The notes under the pieces are model-generated. The model saw nothing but the letters and a program-made list of their open reading frames with translations, did not search any database and had not been told where the DNA came from. The position numbers and the translations under genes are program-made. Shown in pieces: positions 36,585 to 45,718 of a stretch of DNA of 64,000 nt (within the stretch, counting starts at the first letter, position 1; every line of letters starts with the position of its first letter). The DNA comes from Bacteroidales bacterium (GTDB lineage Bacteria > Bacteroidota > Bacteroidia > Bacteroidales > UBA932), in contig JAFROX010000002.1 in NCBI GenBank assembly GCA_017429475.1, positions 62,001 through 126,000 on the forward strand, given 5' to 3'.

Positions 36585-39043
36585 CGGCTGCAGGTATATC
36601 CAGCATAAACCAGAGCCAGACATACCAGGATGCCGAATGACATTCCGGCAAGTCTTTCCGTCTTCTTGAGCGAAACCGGATCGAAGACAAACTCAATCTT
36701 ATGCTGTCCGGCGGGAACGGCAAGAGCACGGAGGATATAGTCGGCACGACCCACCTTCACTTCGTTTCCATCTATGAAGGCCTGCCAAGAAGGATAGTAC
36801 ACTTCAGAGAACACCACCGTTCCAGGCTTTTCGCTGTCTGTGACGTATACCAGGCGGTTGGGAGCATATTCGGTCAGCGTCACCGTTCCTTCGGCACCGC
36901 CATTGCCGACGGCATCAAGGAATGACTTGTCAACCACAGCCACTTCAGCGGGGTTGATTCCGTGGAGGAAACTCAGTTCGGCGTTGGCATTGTCGACGGG
37001 GATCACCCTGTCCACGAACCAGCCGTTTCCGAGAGCGTTCGGATTGACGATAGGCATTGCCTCACCACTTGAAAGAGGAAACTCTATGTAGCGGGTGTTG
37101 AGCATATTGAGCACGGGCAACTTGGTAATGTCTATCGCGCCAAGATCACCTTCCGTCTTGCCGACCTCGTCGTAGAGCGTCATTATCTCGGGAGTGATAT
37201 GTTCTTCTATCACCTCCTGATAGCGGCGGAGCTTCACTGCGCTGTAGCCGCCGACACTCTTGTGCCAGTATGAAGTGGTGTTGTCGTTGAACACGTTTGC
37301 GGACAGGTTCAGCACGCGGTAGTCGGGATCTTTGTCATTGAGGATAAACTCGTCGGCGGCTGTCTTTTCGGCAACCTGGTTCAAAGATCTGGGGCTGATG
37401 AACATACTGTCATTCAGGTAGCGCTTGTCAACTGACCATAGATCCACGAAGCATAGCAGCGCGCAAAGGGCGACAGCCAGGTTTGCCTTCAGTTTGCCGG
37501 CGCGTAAAAGGAGAAGGATGGCAACTCCGACAGCAACTATGGCGAAACTGCGCCAGGCGTCGGCTGTGAATATGGCCACACGTACATCTTCAATCCATCC
37601 GGTCAGCAGCGTCCTGGACTGTTCGTCAAGCGAAGCGAGGGCAGACATTTCCGCTCCTGACACATAGCTCGGGAAAAAAACTTTCGGCAGCAGCGCGAAC
37701 AGCAATGCTATGCCCCCGGTGAGCGCCGCGCTGCCCCAGAATGCGCCTTTGCGCCTCTTGAGGACCGTCGGATCGTCAACAATCTGTTTGACGGCCAGCA
37801 CTGCCAGGAAAGGAATGGTGAATTCCGCAATTACCAGTATCGATGACACCGTCCGGAACTTGCTGTAAAGCGGCATATGGTCGATGAACAGGTTGGTGAG
37901 CCACATAAAGTTATGTCCCCAGCTGAGAAGTATGGACAGCACAGTAGCGGCAAACAGCGCCCATTTGACAGGACCTTTCACAATGAAGAGACCAAGCACG
38001 AACAGGAACAGCACGAAAGCCCCGACATAGACGGGACCCGAAGTGCCTGGCTGCTCTCCCCAGTACGAACCGAACTGGCCGACATACTGCCTGTTGTTCG
38101 CAGCCACCTTCCTTATGGCAGCCTTGTGGCTGCTCAGGGGGATGCTCGACGATCCGCCCTTTACATCAGGCACAAGAAGGGAGAAGGTCTCGCCGATGCC
38201 GTAGCTCCATTGGGTTATGTAATCCCTGTCAAGACCGTCGGCAGTCTGGTTTTCGCTGTCAGCTTTCACAAGCTCGCTTCCACCCCTCATCGTCTCCTTG
38301 CTGTATTCGTATGTATGGTAGAGATTGGATATGTTCATTCCAATGGCCAGCACGGCAGCTATGACCAGCACGCCGGTAGCCTTCAGGAAGCGCGGAATCT
38401 GCTTTTCCCGCACTGCGATCACCGCCTCCGCAATGACCAGCAGGGCAATGACGAAGAGGAAGTAATATGACATCTGGAGGTGGTTGCCGTATATCTGCAT
38501 GGCGGCGAAAAATGCCGCCATCAATCCTCCGGCAATATATTTTCCCCTATATGTGAGCAGTATTCCCGCGATGGTGGGAGGAGCATACGCCAGAACGTAC
38601 ACCTTCCAAATGTGGCCGGCGCCGATAATGATCAGAAAATATGATGAAAAGGCCCACACGACCGCTCCGAGGAAAGACAGCAGCACCGGAATGCCTAGCA
38701 CCCTGAGCATTATGTAGAAGCCCAGCAGCAGCACGAACAGATACCATACATATTTCGGCAGGAACAGGTGATAGACCTTTCCAAGAATCCATAGCGGAGT
38801 CAGAGAGTCATAGCTCGGAGACATCTGATAGTTTGGCATTCCACCGAATATGGAATTGGTCCATCTGGAAGTGATTCCCGTCTCGGCTTTGTATTCCACT
38901 GCATCCTGGTTAGCACCTATGACTCCGACGTGGTCGTCACCGGCCGGAACGCGACCCTGGAGGACTGCAGGAGTAAAATAAGCAAATGAGATGATGACAA
39001 AAGCCGCTATGGCTATGACATCGGGTAGTATTTTTTTCAGCAT
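36548..39043 (-). CDS. YfhO family integral membrane protein
   Basis: An 831-residue protein with about a dozen membrane helices in the first 530 residues. A soluble C-terminal part (VFSEVYYPSWQAFIDGNEV near residue 765) precedes a last helix. It matches the YfhO family, GT-C-like proteins. In Gram-positives they transfer sugars from lipid carriers to surface polymers; their role in Bacteroidota is not established. The ATG at 39043 (MLKKILPD) is preferred to an upstream TTG. It lies 30 bp downstream of the LytTR gene on the same strand and may be controlled with it. Confidence 0.85.
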   Translation of the reverse strand: MLKKILPDVIAIAAFVIISFAYFTPAVLQGRVPAGDDHVGVIGANQDAVEYKAETGITSRWTNSIFGGMPNYQMSPSYDSLTPLWILGKVYHLFLPKYVWYLFVLLLGFYIMLRVLGIPVLLSFLGAVVWAFSSYFLIIIGAGHIWKVYVLAYAPPTIAGILLTYRGKYIAGGLMAAFFAAMQIYGNHLQMSYYFLFVIALLVIAEAVIAVREKQIPRFLKATGVLVIAAVLAIGMNISNLYHTYEYSKETMRGGSELVKADSENQTADGLDRDYITQWSYGIGETFSLLVPDVKGGSSSIPLSSHKAAIRKVAANNRQYVGQFGSYWGEQPGTSGPVYVGAFVLFLFVLGLFIVKGPVKWALFAATVLSILLSWGHNFMWLTNLFIDHMPLYSKFRTVSSILVIAEFTIPFLAVLAVKQIVDDPTVLKRRKGAFWGSAALTGGIALLFALLPKVFFPSYVSGAEMSALASLDEQSRTLLTGWIEDVRVAIFTADAWRSFAIVAVGVAILLLLRAGKLKANLAVALCALLCFVDLWSVDKRYLNDSMFISPRSLNQVAEKTAADEFILNDKDPDYRVLNLSANVFNDNTTSYWHKSVGGYSAVKLRRYQEVIEEHITPEIMTLYDEVGKTEGDLGAIDITKLPVLNMLNTRYIEFPLSSGEAMPIVNPNALGNGWFVDRVIPVDNANAELSFLHGINPAEVAVVDKSFLDAVGNGGAEGTVTLTEYAPNRLVYVTDSEKPGTVVFSEVYYPSWQAFIDGNEVKVGRADYILRALAVPAGQHKIEFVFDPVSLKKTERLAGMSFGILVCLALVYAGYTCSRYLKRRRTANQA

Positions 39044-39073
39044 GACTGCAATTTTACACAATTAATGGCAGAT

Positions 39074-39907
39074 TTAGAGCTGTTCGCTCACCTCATCGTA
39101 ATATTTTTTGCTGATAGGGATCGCGGTATGTGCCAGATCGTCGATCTCAGCGTAAATGTAGTTGTCCTTATCCTTGCGCAAAGCGTGGATATGGCTCGGG
39201 TTGATGAAATAGGAACGGTGGCACCTGACAAGTCCGTTGGTCGTAAGGCTCTCCTCCAGCTTCTTCATCGTAGCCCTGAGCTGATAGCTCTTGACCTGGT
39301 CCGCATCCATATAATAGATCCGAACGTAATTCTCCTGCGCTTCGATATACAGGATCGCAGAGGCTGCCACGACGAACTTGAGGGTGTGCTTGTCGTCATA
39401 GAAACGCACGCGGCTGCTGGTGTCATCCACAATGGCAGCCTTCGACACCGCAGCCGATTTGAGCAGCTGCGAGAGGGTGATCAGCGCATAGGGAAAAATC
39501 AGGACGGCAAGCAGGTAGATAAAGGAATACAGCAATGCGTTGAAATAGGTAAGCGCGCCTTTGGTAATGAGCGTCACATACAGCGCAGTGAAAAGCGTCA
39601 TTGCCAGGAACTCGCCGGAAATCCATATGAAATAGTTGCCTCCGTCCTTGCTCAGACTCCTTCTCAATATATAGAGCAGGGTTCTTGAGAGCACCAGCAC
39701 CATCAGTATGATACACATTATTATCACGATGTTGAACTGGTAGCGGCCATTCGCGTCAGCCCAGACCGCGGGGTAGTTGCACAAGACGCTGTCCTCGATA
39801 TCGAATGGCTTGTAGGCTATCACGAAGACCAGGAAGAACAGGGGAATCAGTATGATATACCATAGCTGACTGCTGTATTTGCCAAGCAGGCGATCGTTAG
39901 TTTTCAT
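39074..39907 (-). CDS. Membrane-anchored LytTR-type transcription regulator
   Basis: The 277-residue protein combines four predicted membrane helices (about 15-32, 58-80, 95-115, 123-145) with a C-terminal LytTR DNA-binding domain (about 168-272). The latter shows ILYIEAQENYVRIYY, LRATMKKLEESL and VRCHRSYFINPSHI. There is no receiver domain, so the signal probably comes through the membrane part or a partner. The start MKTNDRLLGKY (39907) is chosen over an ATG at 39937 because it begins the hydrophilic leader before the first helix. Upstream DNA holds four phased direct repeats, the expected architecture for a LytTR site. Confidence 0.88.
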   Translation of the reverse strand: MKTNDRLLGKYSSQLWYIILIPLFFLVFVIAYKPFDIEDSVLCNYPAVWADANGRYQFNIVIIMCIILMVLVLSRTLLYILRRSLSKDGGNYFIWISGEFLAMTLFTALYVTLITKGALTYFNALLYSFIYLLAVLIFPYALITLSQLLKSAAVSKAAIVDDTSSRVRFYDDKHTLKFVVAASAILYIEAQENYVRIYYMDADQVKSYQLRATMKKLEESLTTNGLVRCHRSYFINPSHIHALRKDKDNYIYAEIDDLAHTAIPISKKYYDEVSEQL

Positions 39908-39966
39908 ATCCTGAATGCCGAAAATCCAAATTTGCATGCGGTGTGACGAAAATCCGTCTCCTCCAA

Positions 39967-40040
39967 TTTTGTCACAAATATAGCCTTTTTGTCACATATT
40001 GGATCGATTTGGTCAAATATAGAAAGCGTTGGTCACAATT
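39967..40040 (+). promoter_or_regulatory. Array of four helically phased direct repeats, probable LytTR binding sites
   Basis: The unit is roughly TTkGTCAmAwAT. Its GTCA core occurs at 39971, 39991, 40012 and 40032, with spacings of 20, 21 and 20 bp, two turns of DNA each. LytTR proteins bind direct repeats spaced by about two turns. The last copy ends just before the -33 position of the acyl-CoA ligase promoter. Copies one and three, read on the other strand, contain TATATTTG (39975-39982 and 40014-40021), possible -7 boxes for the LytTR gene itself. Confidence 0.75.
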
Positions 40041-40042
40041 GT

Positions 40043-40073
40043 TTTAAATAAAGTGCCCCAGCCGATACTTTTG
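40043..40073 (+). promoter_or_regulatory. Promoter of the acyl-CoA ligase gene
   Basis: TTTA (imperfect -33), 19 bp, then TACTTTTG (-7), 27 bp before the ATG. The poor -33 box together with the adjacent repeats suggests an activator-dependent promoter. Confidence 0.65.
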
Positions 40074-40100
40074 CTGGCGCAGTTATAGTTTTTTTTAATT

Positions 40101-41744
40101 ATGGCATATCCTCACTATCTACAAAGACTCCAGGATGCCACGCGCAAGTACTGGGACAAGGTCGCTCTCAACACGATAGGCGGCGAATCTTTCACTTATG
40201 GCCAGATGGCCACTCAAATCGAGAAGTTCCACCTCGCTTTCGAGGCTCTCAGGTTTGAGAAAGGTGAGAAAATCGCCCTCTATTCAGGAAACGGTGCCCG
40301 CTGGGGCATGGTCTATATGGCCGTCAACACCTACGAGACCGTCATTGTCCCCCTACTTGCCGACTTTACTCCCGAAAGTGCATCTTTCCTTGTCGACCAC
40401 TCAGAGAGCATAGCCATCTTCACCAACGAGGCCAAATGGAAGAAGATGGACCTCGGCAAGATGCCGCAGTTGCGCATCGCCATCGACGTTGACAACTGGA
40501 GCTGCCTCTGGGCAAAAGACGACAAAACAAGAAAGACATACGAGACTATGGACGCCCTCTTCGACGCCAAATGGAAAGGCGGCTACGGTCCCGACAATGT
40601 AGTATTCCCCACCGACAACTGGGACAACCTGTCTACCATAAGCTACACCTCAGGCTCTACCGGAGCCCCCAAGGGAGTAATGCTGACCTACCGCAACTTC
40701 AGCGCAAACGTAGACTACAGCCAGAGACACGTACCCGCCGGAGACAAGATGGTGTCGATGCTTCCGATGGCCCATATGTACGGCCTCGTCATCGAGTTCA
40801 TCTATCCCCTCTGCAACGGTACAGGCATCTACTGGCTCGGCAAGGCTCCGACCCCCGCAACCCTGATGAAGGCATTCGCCGAGGTCAAGCCCTACCTGCT
40901 CATTACCGTTCCCCTCGTAATGGAGAAAATCTACAAGAGCAAGGTGAAACCCACTCTCGACAAACCTGTCGTCAAGGTTCTCACCAAGATTCCCGGCCTG
41001 AACAACATCATTTACAAGAAAGTCAAGGACGGCCTTGTATCTGCATTCGGCGGCAACGTACTGGAGTTCATAATGGGTGGCGCCGCCCTCAACCCCGAGG
41101 TCGAGAAACTCTTCAAACGCATCAAGTTCCCTTATCTCGTAGGATACGGCATGACGGAGGCCTGCCCTCTGCTGGCCTATGAGCACTGGACCAAATATGT
41201 AGCGGGTTCCTGCGGCAAGGCGGTAGACTGCGCGACAGTCCGCATCGACTCAGAAGACCCCCAGCACATTGCCGGTGAAATCCAGGCAAAGGGCGAGAAC
41301 ATCTGCATCGGATACTTCAAGAATCCCGAGGCATCTGCAAACGCCTTCACCGAGGACGGCTTCCTGCGCACAGGAGACCTCGGCATAATGGACAAGGACG
41401 GCAACATCTTCATCAAGGGACGCAGCAAGAGTATGATCCTCAGTGCAAACGGCCAGAACATCTATCCCGAGGAGCTGGAGGCCATCATCAACAACCAGCC
41501 TTTCGTTGCCGAGAGCGTCGTGGTTGACCGCGACGGCAAGATAGTAGCGCTGGTTTATCTCGATCCAGAAGCAATCAGGAAGGAAGGCCTCGGCGCAGAA
41601 GCCGTTGCCGAGATTCCCGAAAAGATCAGGGCCGCCGCCAACCGCGTACTGCCGGGCTACAGCCAGATCGCCAAGGTCGAGCTCGTCGGCGAGCCTTTCG
41701 AAAAGACCCCGAAGATGAGCATCAAGAGATTCCTATACAAATAG
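40101..41744 (+). CDS. AMP-dependent acyl-CoA synthetase (long-chain fatty acid--CoA ligase type)
   Basis: A 547-residue adenylate-forming enzyme. Core motifs: YTSGSTGAPKGVM (phosphate loop, near residue 181), GYGMTEACP (A5, near 349), TGDLGIMDKDGNIFIKGRSKSMIL (A7/A8), and a C-terminal KTPKMSIKRFLY with the adenylation Lys. It most resembles long-chain acyl-CoA synthetases; an acyl-ACP or aryl substrate cannot be excluded. It is monocistronic, ends one base from convergent rpoN, and is preceded by the repeat array, so it may be the main target of the LytTR regulator. Confidence 0.9.
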   Translation: MAYPHYLQRLQDATRKYWDKVALNTIGGESFTYGQMATQIEKFHLAFEALRFEKGEKIALYSGNGARWGMVYMAVNTYETVIVPLLADFTPESASFLVDHSESIAIFTNEAKWKKMDLGKMPQLRIAIDVDNWSCLWAKDDKTRKTYETMDALFDAKWKGGYGPDNVVFPTDNWDNLSTISYTSGSTGAPKGVMLTYRNFSANVDYSQRHVPAGDKMVSMLPMAHMYGLVIEFIYPLCNGTGIYWLGKAPTPATLMKAFAEVKPYLLITVPLVMEKIYKSKVKPTLDKPVVKVLTKIPGLNNIIYKKVKDGLVSAFGGNVLEFIMGGAALNPEVEKLFKRIKFPYLVGYGMTEACPLLAYEHWTKYVAGSCGKAVDCATVRIDSEDPQHIAGEIQAKGENICIGYFKNPEASANAFTEDGFLRTGDLGIMDKDGNIFIKGRSKSMILSANGQNIYPEELEAIINNQPFVAESVVVDRDGKIVALVYLDPEAIRKEGLGAEAVAEIPEKIRAAANRVLPGYSQIAKVELVGEPFEKTPKMSIKRFLYK

Positions 41745-41745
41745 A

Positions 41746-43164
41746 TTATATCTCTTTGCGCAGGCGCGCTATAGGAATGTTCAGCTGCTCCCTGTATTTC
41801 GCCACGGTCCGTCGGGCAACCTTGTAACCCTTGTCCGTGAGGACGGTCACCAGCTCCTCGTCGGTCAGCGGCTTGGACTTGTCCTCCGCCTCTATGCTCT
41901 CAGTGAGGATCTTCTTGATTTCACGGGTCGAAACCTCCTCTCCACTCTCGGTCATAAGGCCTTCAGAGAAGAAATACTTCAAGGGATAGATGCCGAAATG
42001 GGTCTGGATGTACTTGCTGCTGACAACACGGGAAATGGTCGATATATCCAGTCCGGTGCGCTCTGCGATATTCTTGAGAACCATCGGCTTGAGCTTGGTC
42101 TCATCGCCGTCGATGAAGAAATCGTACTGGAACTCTATGATGGCGTTCATAGTGTTCTGCAGGGTGCGCTGCCTCTGCTTGATGGCCTCGATGAACCATT
42201 TGGCGGAATCGAGCTTCTGCTTGACGAAGGTCACGGCTTCCTTGCCCTCTTTGGTCGACTTGGATGCCGAATCCATAAGGATCTCAGCGTAGCGCTTGTT
42301 GATTTTCAACTCGGGAACGTTGAAGCGCGGCATCGACATCACCGGCTTTCCGTCTTTAAGCTCAAGCACGAAGTCGGGGACCACCTGCTGGGCCTGCTCA
42401 GTGTATGAGTCATCGATCTGACCGCCCGGACGGGGATTCAGATGCACGATTTCGTCGATGGCGGCCTTGAGTTGCTCCTCGCTTATCTTCATCTTGGAGA
42501 GAAGCTTCGAATAATGCTTCTTCGTGAACTCCTCGAAGTGGTTCTCAAGTATTTCCTGGGCATCGTCACGGGCCTGGCTCTGCGGTTTAGCCTTGATCTG
42601 CAGCAGCAGGCATTCGCGAAGGTCCCTTGCCCCCACTCCGACGGGATCGAACTCCTGGATTATGGAAAGGAGGTCTTCCAGTTCCTTCTCGTCGGTCTCT
42701 ATGTTGAGACGGAACGAAATGTCGTCTGCCAGGGACTGCAGGTCGCGGCGCAGATAGCCGTCGTCGTCGATCATTCCGATGATGAACAGGGCTATCTGGC
42801 GGGCTCTCGGAGTCAGATGGCAATATCCGAGCTGGGATTCAAGGTTCTGGTGGAAACTCTCCTTGACGGAGAAAGTATTGTACTGGGGCTTGAGGTCCTT
42901 GCCCTGGTTGTTTACATAAGTCTTGTATGAAGGTGTCTGGTCGTCGGCGGGATAATCGCTCAGGGAAACCTTCTTGGGAAGCCCTTCGTCATCCTCGGGA
43001 TTGTCGTCGGTGACTTCGTCCAGCACAGGATTCTCTTCGAGCTCTTTCTGGATCTTCTGCTCCAGCTCGATAGTGGGCAGCTCAAGAAGCTTTATCGTCT
43101 GTATCTGTAGAGGCGAAAGCTTCTGGATCTGCTTCTGCTGCAAAGACTGTTTGATCATTTCCAT
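41746..43164 (-). CDS. rpoN: RNA polymerase sigma-54 factor
   Basis: The alternative sigma factor that needs AAA+ enhancer-binding activators. The 472-residue protein has the Gln/Leu-rich region I (LQQKQIQKLSPLQIQTIKLLELP), the acidic region II, the core-binding domain, the HTH (GLDISTISRVVSSKYIQTHFGIYPLKYFF) and the RpoN box ARRTVAKYRE near the C-terminus. It is the third gene of a unit with a LEA14-like lipoprotein and a SPOR protein, 5 bp after the latter. No bacterial enhancer-binding protein is visible in the window. Confidence 0.97.
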   Translation of the reverse strand: MEMIKQSLQQKQIQKLSPLQIQTIKLLELPTIELEQKIQKELEENPVLDEVTDDNPEDDEGLPKKVSLSDYPADDQTPSYKTYVNNQGKDLKPQYNTFSVKESFHQNLESQLGYCHLTPRARQIALFIIGMIDDDGYLRRDLQSLADDISFRLNIETDEKELEDLLSIIQEFDPVGVGARDLRECLLLQIKAKPQSQARDDAQEILENHFEEFTKKHYSKLLSKMKISEEQLKAAIDEIVHLNPRPGGQIDDSYTEQAQQVVPDFVLELKDGKPVMSMPRFNVPELKINKRYAEILMDSASKSTKEGKEAVTFVKQKLDSAKWFIEAIKQRQRTLQNTMNAIIEFQYDFFIDGDETKLKPMVLKNIAERTGLDISTISRVVSSKYIQTHFGIYPLKYFFSEGLMTESGEEVSTREIKKILTESIEAEDKSKPLTDEELVTVLTDKGYKVARRTVAKYREQLNIPIARLRKEI

Positions 43165-43169
43165 ATCTG

Positions 43170-43658
43170 TCAGAAGCTAGGATATGTGATTCTCTCCCTT
43201 ACTATGAAACCTGACGGGAACTGTCCTTTTATCGTTTGCAGGAACCGGGTGGCATCAGCCTTTGTGCGGAAGTTGCCTACCGTCACCTTGAAATAGGGAT
43301 TCTCATATTCACGATAGACGGCAACCGAAGGGTATATGGCTGAGAAAGAGCCTGCCACCTGCTCGGAAACCGCCCTTGCGTTACGGCTGTTGTCGAAGAA
43401 AATCCTGACGCGGTAACCATTCATCTGCTTTGAAGCGTTGCGGGTCTTGTGGGTGGCCATCGCCGATACGAGCGAACTGGGCTGGTCTATGGTTATGGTG
43501 CCCTGACCGGTCCTTCCCTGTCCTATAACCGTAAACACATTCTTGCCGTATAGAGTCGAGTCAAGCGCTGCTTCTTTAACGACGGTAAGGTCATCCTGGG
43601 CAGCCGCCCCGAAGAGCGACATACAGGCCAGGACTGCTATTATGATCAGTTTTTTCAT
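43170..43658 (-). CDS. Exported SPOR domain protein
   Basis: A 162-residue protein with a cleavable signal peptide (about 1-20, MKKLIIIAVLACMSLFGAAAQ start). A C-terminal SPOR domain (about 80-160, YRVRIFFDNSRNARAVSEQ to YFKVTVGNFRTKADATRFLQTIKGQFP) follows. SPOR domains bind denuded glycan strands in septal peptidoglycan, so a role in division or cell-wall remodelling is likely. It overlaps the upstream lipoprotein gene by 4 bp and precedes rpoN by 5 bp. Confidence 0.9.
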   Translation of the reverse strand: MKKLIIIAVLACMSLFGAAAQDDLTVVKEAALDSTLYGKNVFTVIGQGRTGQGTITIDQPSSLVSAMATHKTRNASKQMNGYRVRIFFDNSRNARAVSEQVAGSFSAIYPSVAVYREYENPYFKVTVGNFRTKADATRFLQTIKGQFPSGFIVRERITYPSF

Positions 43659-44155
43659 TCTTCAGTTTTTATGAACGAATCCAGAGGGATATTCTTTTTG
43701 TTGATCTTGTGGAACTTGCCGCCCCTGGAGGCAGCCAGGCTGTAGTTCACCACATAGCCTTCCTCGCCCAGCTCTCTGACTGCGTCCACCCCTAGTGCGA
43801 GCAGGCGCATCGGATTGCTGACGTGCACCCGCAGGGGAGCCTGCAGTTCGGTCTTGGACTTGGCGTTTATGTCCAGGACCACACCGTCTTCCACCTTCAC
43901 GTCGGCTATGGCTTTGCCTTCAGGATCCACCACTTCGGCGGTGAAATCCTTGATCTTCATCGCGAAATAGGGATTGTCGACGGTCAGGGACGAGTTGACA
44001 ACGGCACGCAGATCCGTCAGGCTGTACTTCAGCGAATCTACCGAAGACACGCGGAAATCGCTGAAGACGATCTTGCTGTAGTCCGTGCAGCTGCACAGCA
44101 CGACTGCAGTGCAGACAAGCATCAGGAGTCTCTTCAGGGATGTTCTCATTGTCAT
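43655..44155 (-). CDS. LEA14-like lipoprotein
   Basis: A 166-residue protein (start at 44155; an internal ATG at 44149 is also possible). Its lipobox is LCSC (Cys23). The rest is one WHy/LEA14-like beta-sandwich with DFRVSSVDSLKYSLTDLRAVVNSSLTVDNPYF, seen here in short form. Such small lipoproteins are common in Bacteroidota with no known role. A longer in-frame extension to 44218 is rejected because the promoter lies inside it and it would overlap miaB. It heads the unit that includes rpoN. Confidence 0.75.
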   Translation of the reverse strand: MTMRTSLKRLLMLVCTAVVLCSCTDYSKIVFSDFRVSSVDSLKYSLTDLRAVVNSSLTVDNPYFAMKIKDFTAEVVDPEGKAIADVKVEDGVVLDINAKSKTELQAPLRVHVSNPMRLLALGVDAVRELGEEGYVVNYSLAASRGGKFHKINKKNIPLDSFIKTEE

Positions 44156-44162
44156 ATCTTTA

Positions 44163-44189
44163 TGCAAAGATAAAAAAACTATCTTTGCA
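44163..44189. promoter_or_regulatory. Palindromic pair of divergent -7 boxes (LEA14-SPOR-rpoN and miaB)
   Basis: TGCAAAGATA, seven bases, then TATCTTTGCA form a perfect 10-bp inverted repeat. Each arm contains a TATCTTTG -7 box: 44165-44172 (minus) for the lipoprotein-SPOR-rpoN unit and 44180-44187 (plus) for miaB. Each promoter's -33 position falls on the far side of the other, so both cannot be occupied at once. Confidence 0.65.
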
Positions 44190-44212
44190 GTTGCAATTAT
44201 AGCATCCAGGTA

Positions 44213-45583
44213 ATGCAAAACGGATACCAGTCAGTCAGGGCAATCTTTGACCCGGAGCGCCTGCAGGTCTACATCGAGACCTACGGCTGCCAGATGAACG
44301 TCAACGACAGCGAGGTGGTGCTGTCCATCCTGCAGAAGGCCGGATACGCCCTTTGCGAGAAGATCGAGGATGCATCGCTCGTGCTCATCAACACCTGCGC
44401 CATCCGGGACAACGCCGAGCAGAGAATACTCGGCAGGCTCGAAGTGTTCCGTCTTGAGAAAAAGAAAAATCCCGCACTTGTGGTGGGAGTCCTGGGATGT
44501 ATGGCAGAGAGGCTCAAGGAGAAACTCCTCGCACACCCTGTTGTGGACCTCGTGGCCGGTCCCGACTCATACCGCGACCTGCCGAGGCTGATCGCAGCCG
44601 TCACTGCCGACAGCAAGCAGATCAACACCATCCTGTCGCACGAAGAGACCTATGCCGACATTTCCCCCGTACGTATGGACAAGAATGCCGTCAGCGCATA
44701 TATCTCGATAATGCGAGGCTGCAATAATGTCTGCTCGTACTGCGTCGTGCCCTACACCAGGGGCGCCGAGCGCAGCCGCGACCCTCAGACCATCCTTCAC
44801 GAAGCGCGGGAGCTGTTTGCCAACGGCTACAGGGAGATCAGCCTTCTCGGCCAGAACGTGGATTCCTACAACTGGAAAGGCGCTCCAGGCTCCGAACAGC
44901 CTATGAACTTCGCCGCACTGCTGGAACAGGTAGCCCTGATAGACCCTTCGCTCAGGGTCCGCTTCTCGACCTCGCACCCCAAGGATATGAGCGACGAAGT
45001 CCTCTACGCCATGGCTGCACACAGGAACATCTGCCGCCACATCCATCTGCCCGTGCAGTCGGGCAGCAATGCAATGCTGGAGAAGATGAACCGCAAGCAT
45101 ACCCGCGAATGGTATCTGGAGCGCATAGCCGCCATCCGCCGCATCATTCCTGACTGCTCTGTCACCACCGATGTCATCGCCGGTTTCTGCGGCGAGACCG
45201 AAGCCGACCATCAGGACACCCTGAGCCTGTTCAGGGAGGTAGGGTTCGACGCAGCCTTCATGTTCCAGTATTCCGAAAGGCCCGGGACCAAGGCGGCACG
45301 CCATTTCATCGACGACGTTCCGCCCGAAGTAAAGACAGCCCGGCTCAACGAGATCATCGCCCTTCAGAACCGTCTCTCGCTCGAGAGCAACCGCCGGGAT
45401 GTCGGGAAAGAGTTTGAAGTGCTCATAGAAGGTCCTTCGAAACGTTCCGACCAGGATATGGTGGGACGCACCTCACAGAACAAGGCCTGCGTGTTCAAAG
45501 CCTCGGGATTCAAGGCAGGCGACTATGTCAATGTGAAAGTCGTCGACTGCACCAGCGCCACTCTGCTTTGCGAACTGGTCTGA
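44213..45583 (+). CDS. miaB: tRNA-2-methylthio-N6-dimethylallyladenosine synthase
   Basis: MiaB adds a methylthio group to i6A37 in tRNAs reading UNN codons. The 456-residue protein has the N-terminal UPF0004 domain with its own cluster (YGCQMN, NTCAIRDNAE, GCMAERLKE) and the radical SAM domain with RGCNNVCSYCVVPYTRG. The C-terminal TRAM domain (FEVLIEGPSKRSDQDMVGRTSQN) completes it. These identify MiaB rather than RimO or MtaB. It is transcribed from the palindromic divergent promoter. Confidence 0.96.
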   Translation: MQNGYQSVRAIFDPERLQVYIETYGCQMNVNDSEVVLSILQKAGYALCEKIEDASLVLINTCAIRDNAEQRILGRLEVFRLEKKKNPALVVGVLGCMAERLKEKLLAHPVVDLVAGPDSYRDLPRLIAAVTADSKQINTILSHEETYADISPVRMDKNAVSAYISIMRGCNNVCSYCVVPYTRGAERSRDPQTILHEARELFANGYREISLLGQNVDSYNWKGAPGSEQPMNFAALLEQVALIDPSLRVRFSTSHPKDMSDEVLYAMAAHRNICRHIHLPVQSGSNAMLEKMNRKHTREWYLERIAAIRRIIPDCSVTTDVIAGFCGETEADHQDTLSLFREVGFDAAFMFQYSERPGTKAARHFIDDVPPEVKTARLNEIIALQNRLSLESNRRDVGKEFEVLIEGPSKRSDQDMVGRTSQNKACVFKASGFKAGDYVNVKVVDCTSATLLCELV

Positions 45584-45682
45584 GCAGGTCGTCTCAAGCC
45601 CCGAAAAATCCGGAATCGGTTTGCTTTTTCAGCAATCGTAAAAATCGCCTCCTGCGGTGTAGGAAAGTACCCTGCTATGGGA

Positions 45683-45690
45683 TAGCTTTG
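45683..45690 (+). promoter_or_regulatory. -7 box of the zinc-ribbon gene
   Basis: TAGCTTTG, 28 bp before the ATG at 45719. No good -33 match. The rest of the miaB downstream spacer (45584-45682) shows no clear terminator or other element. Confidence 0.4.
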
Positions 45691-45718
45691 CCTGTGAGTG
45701 AGTAGAACTGCAAGCAAG

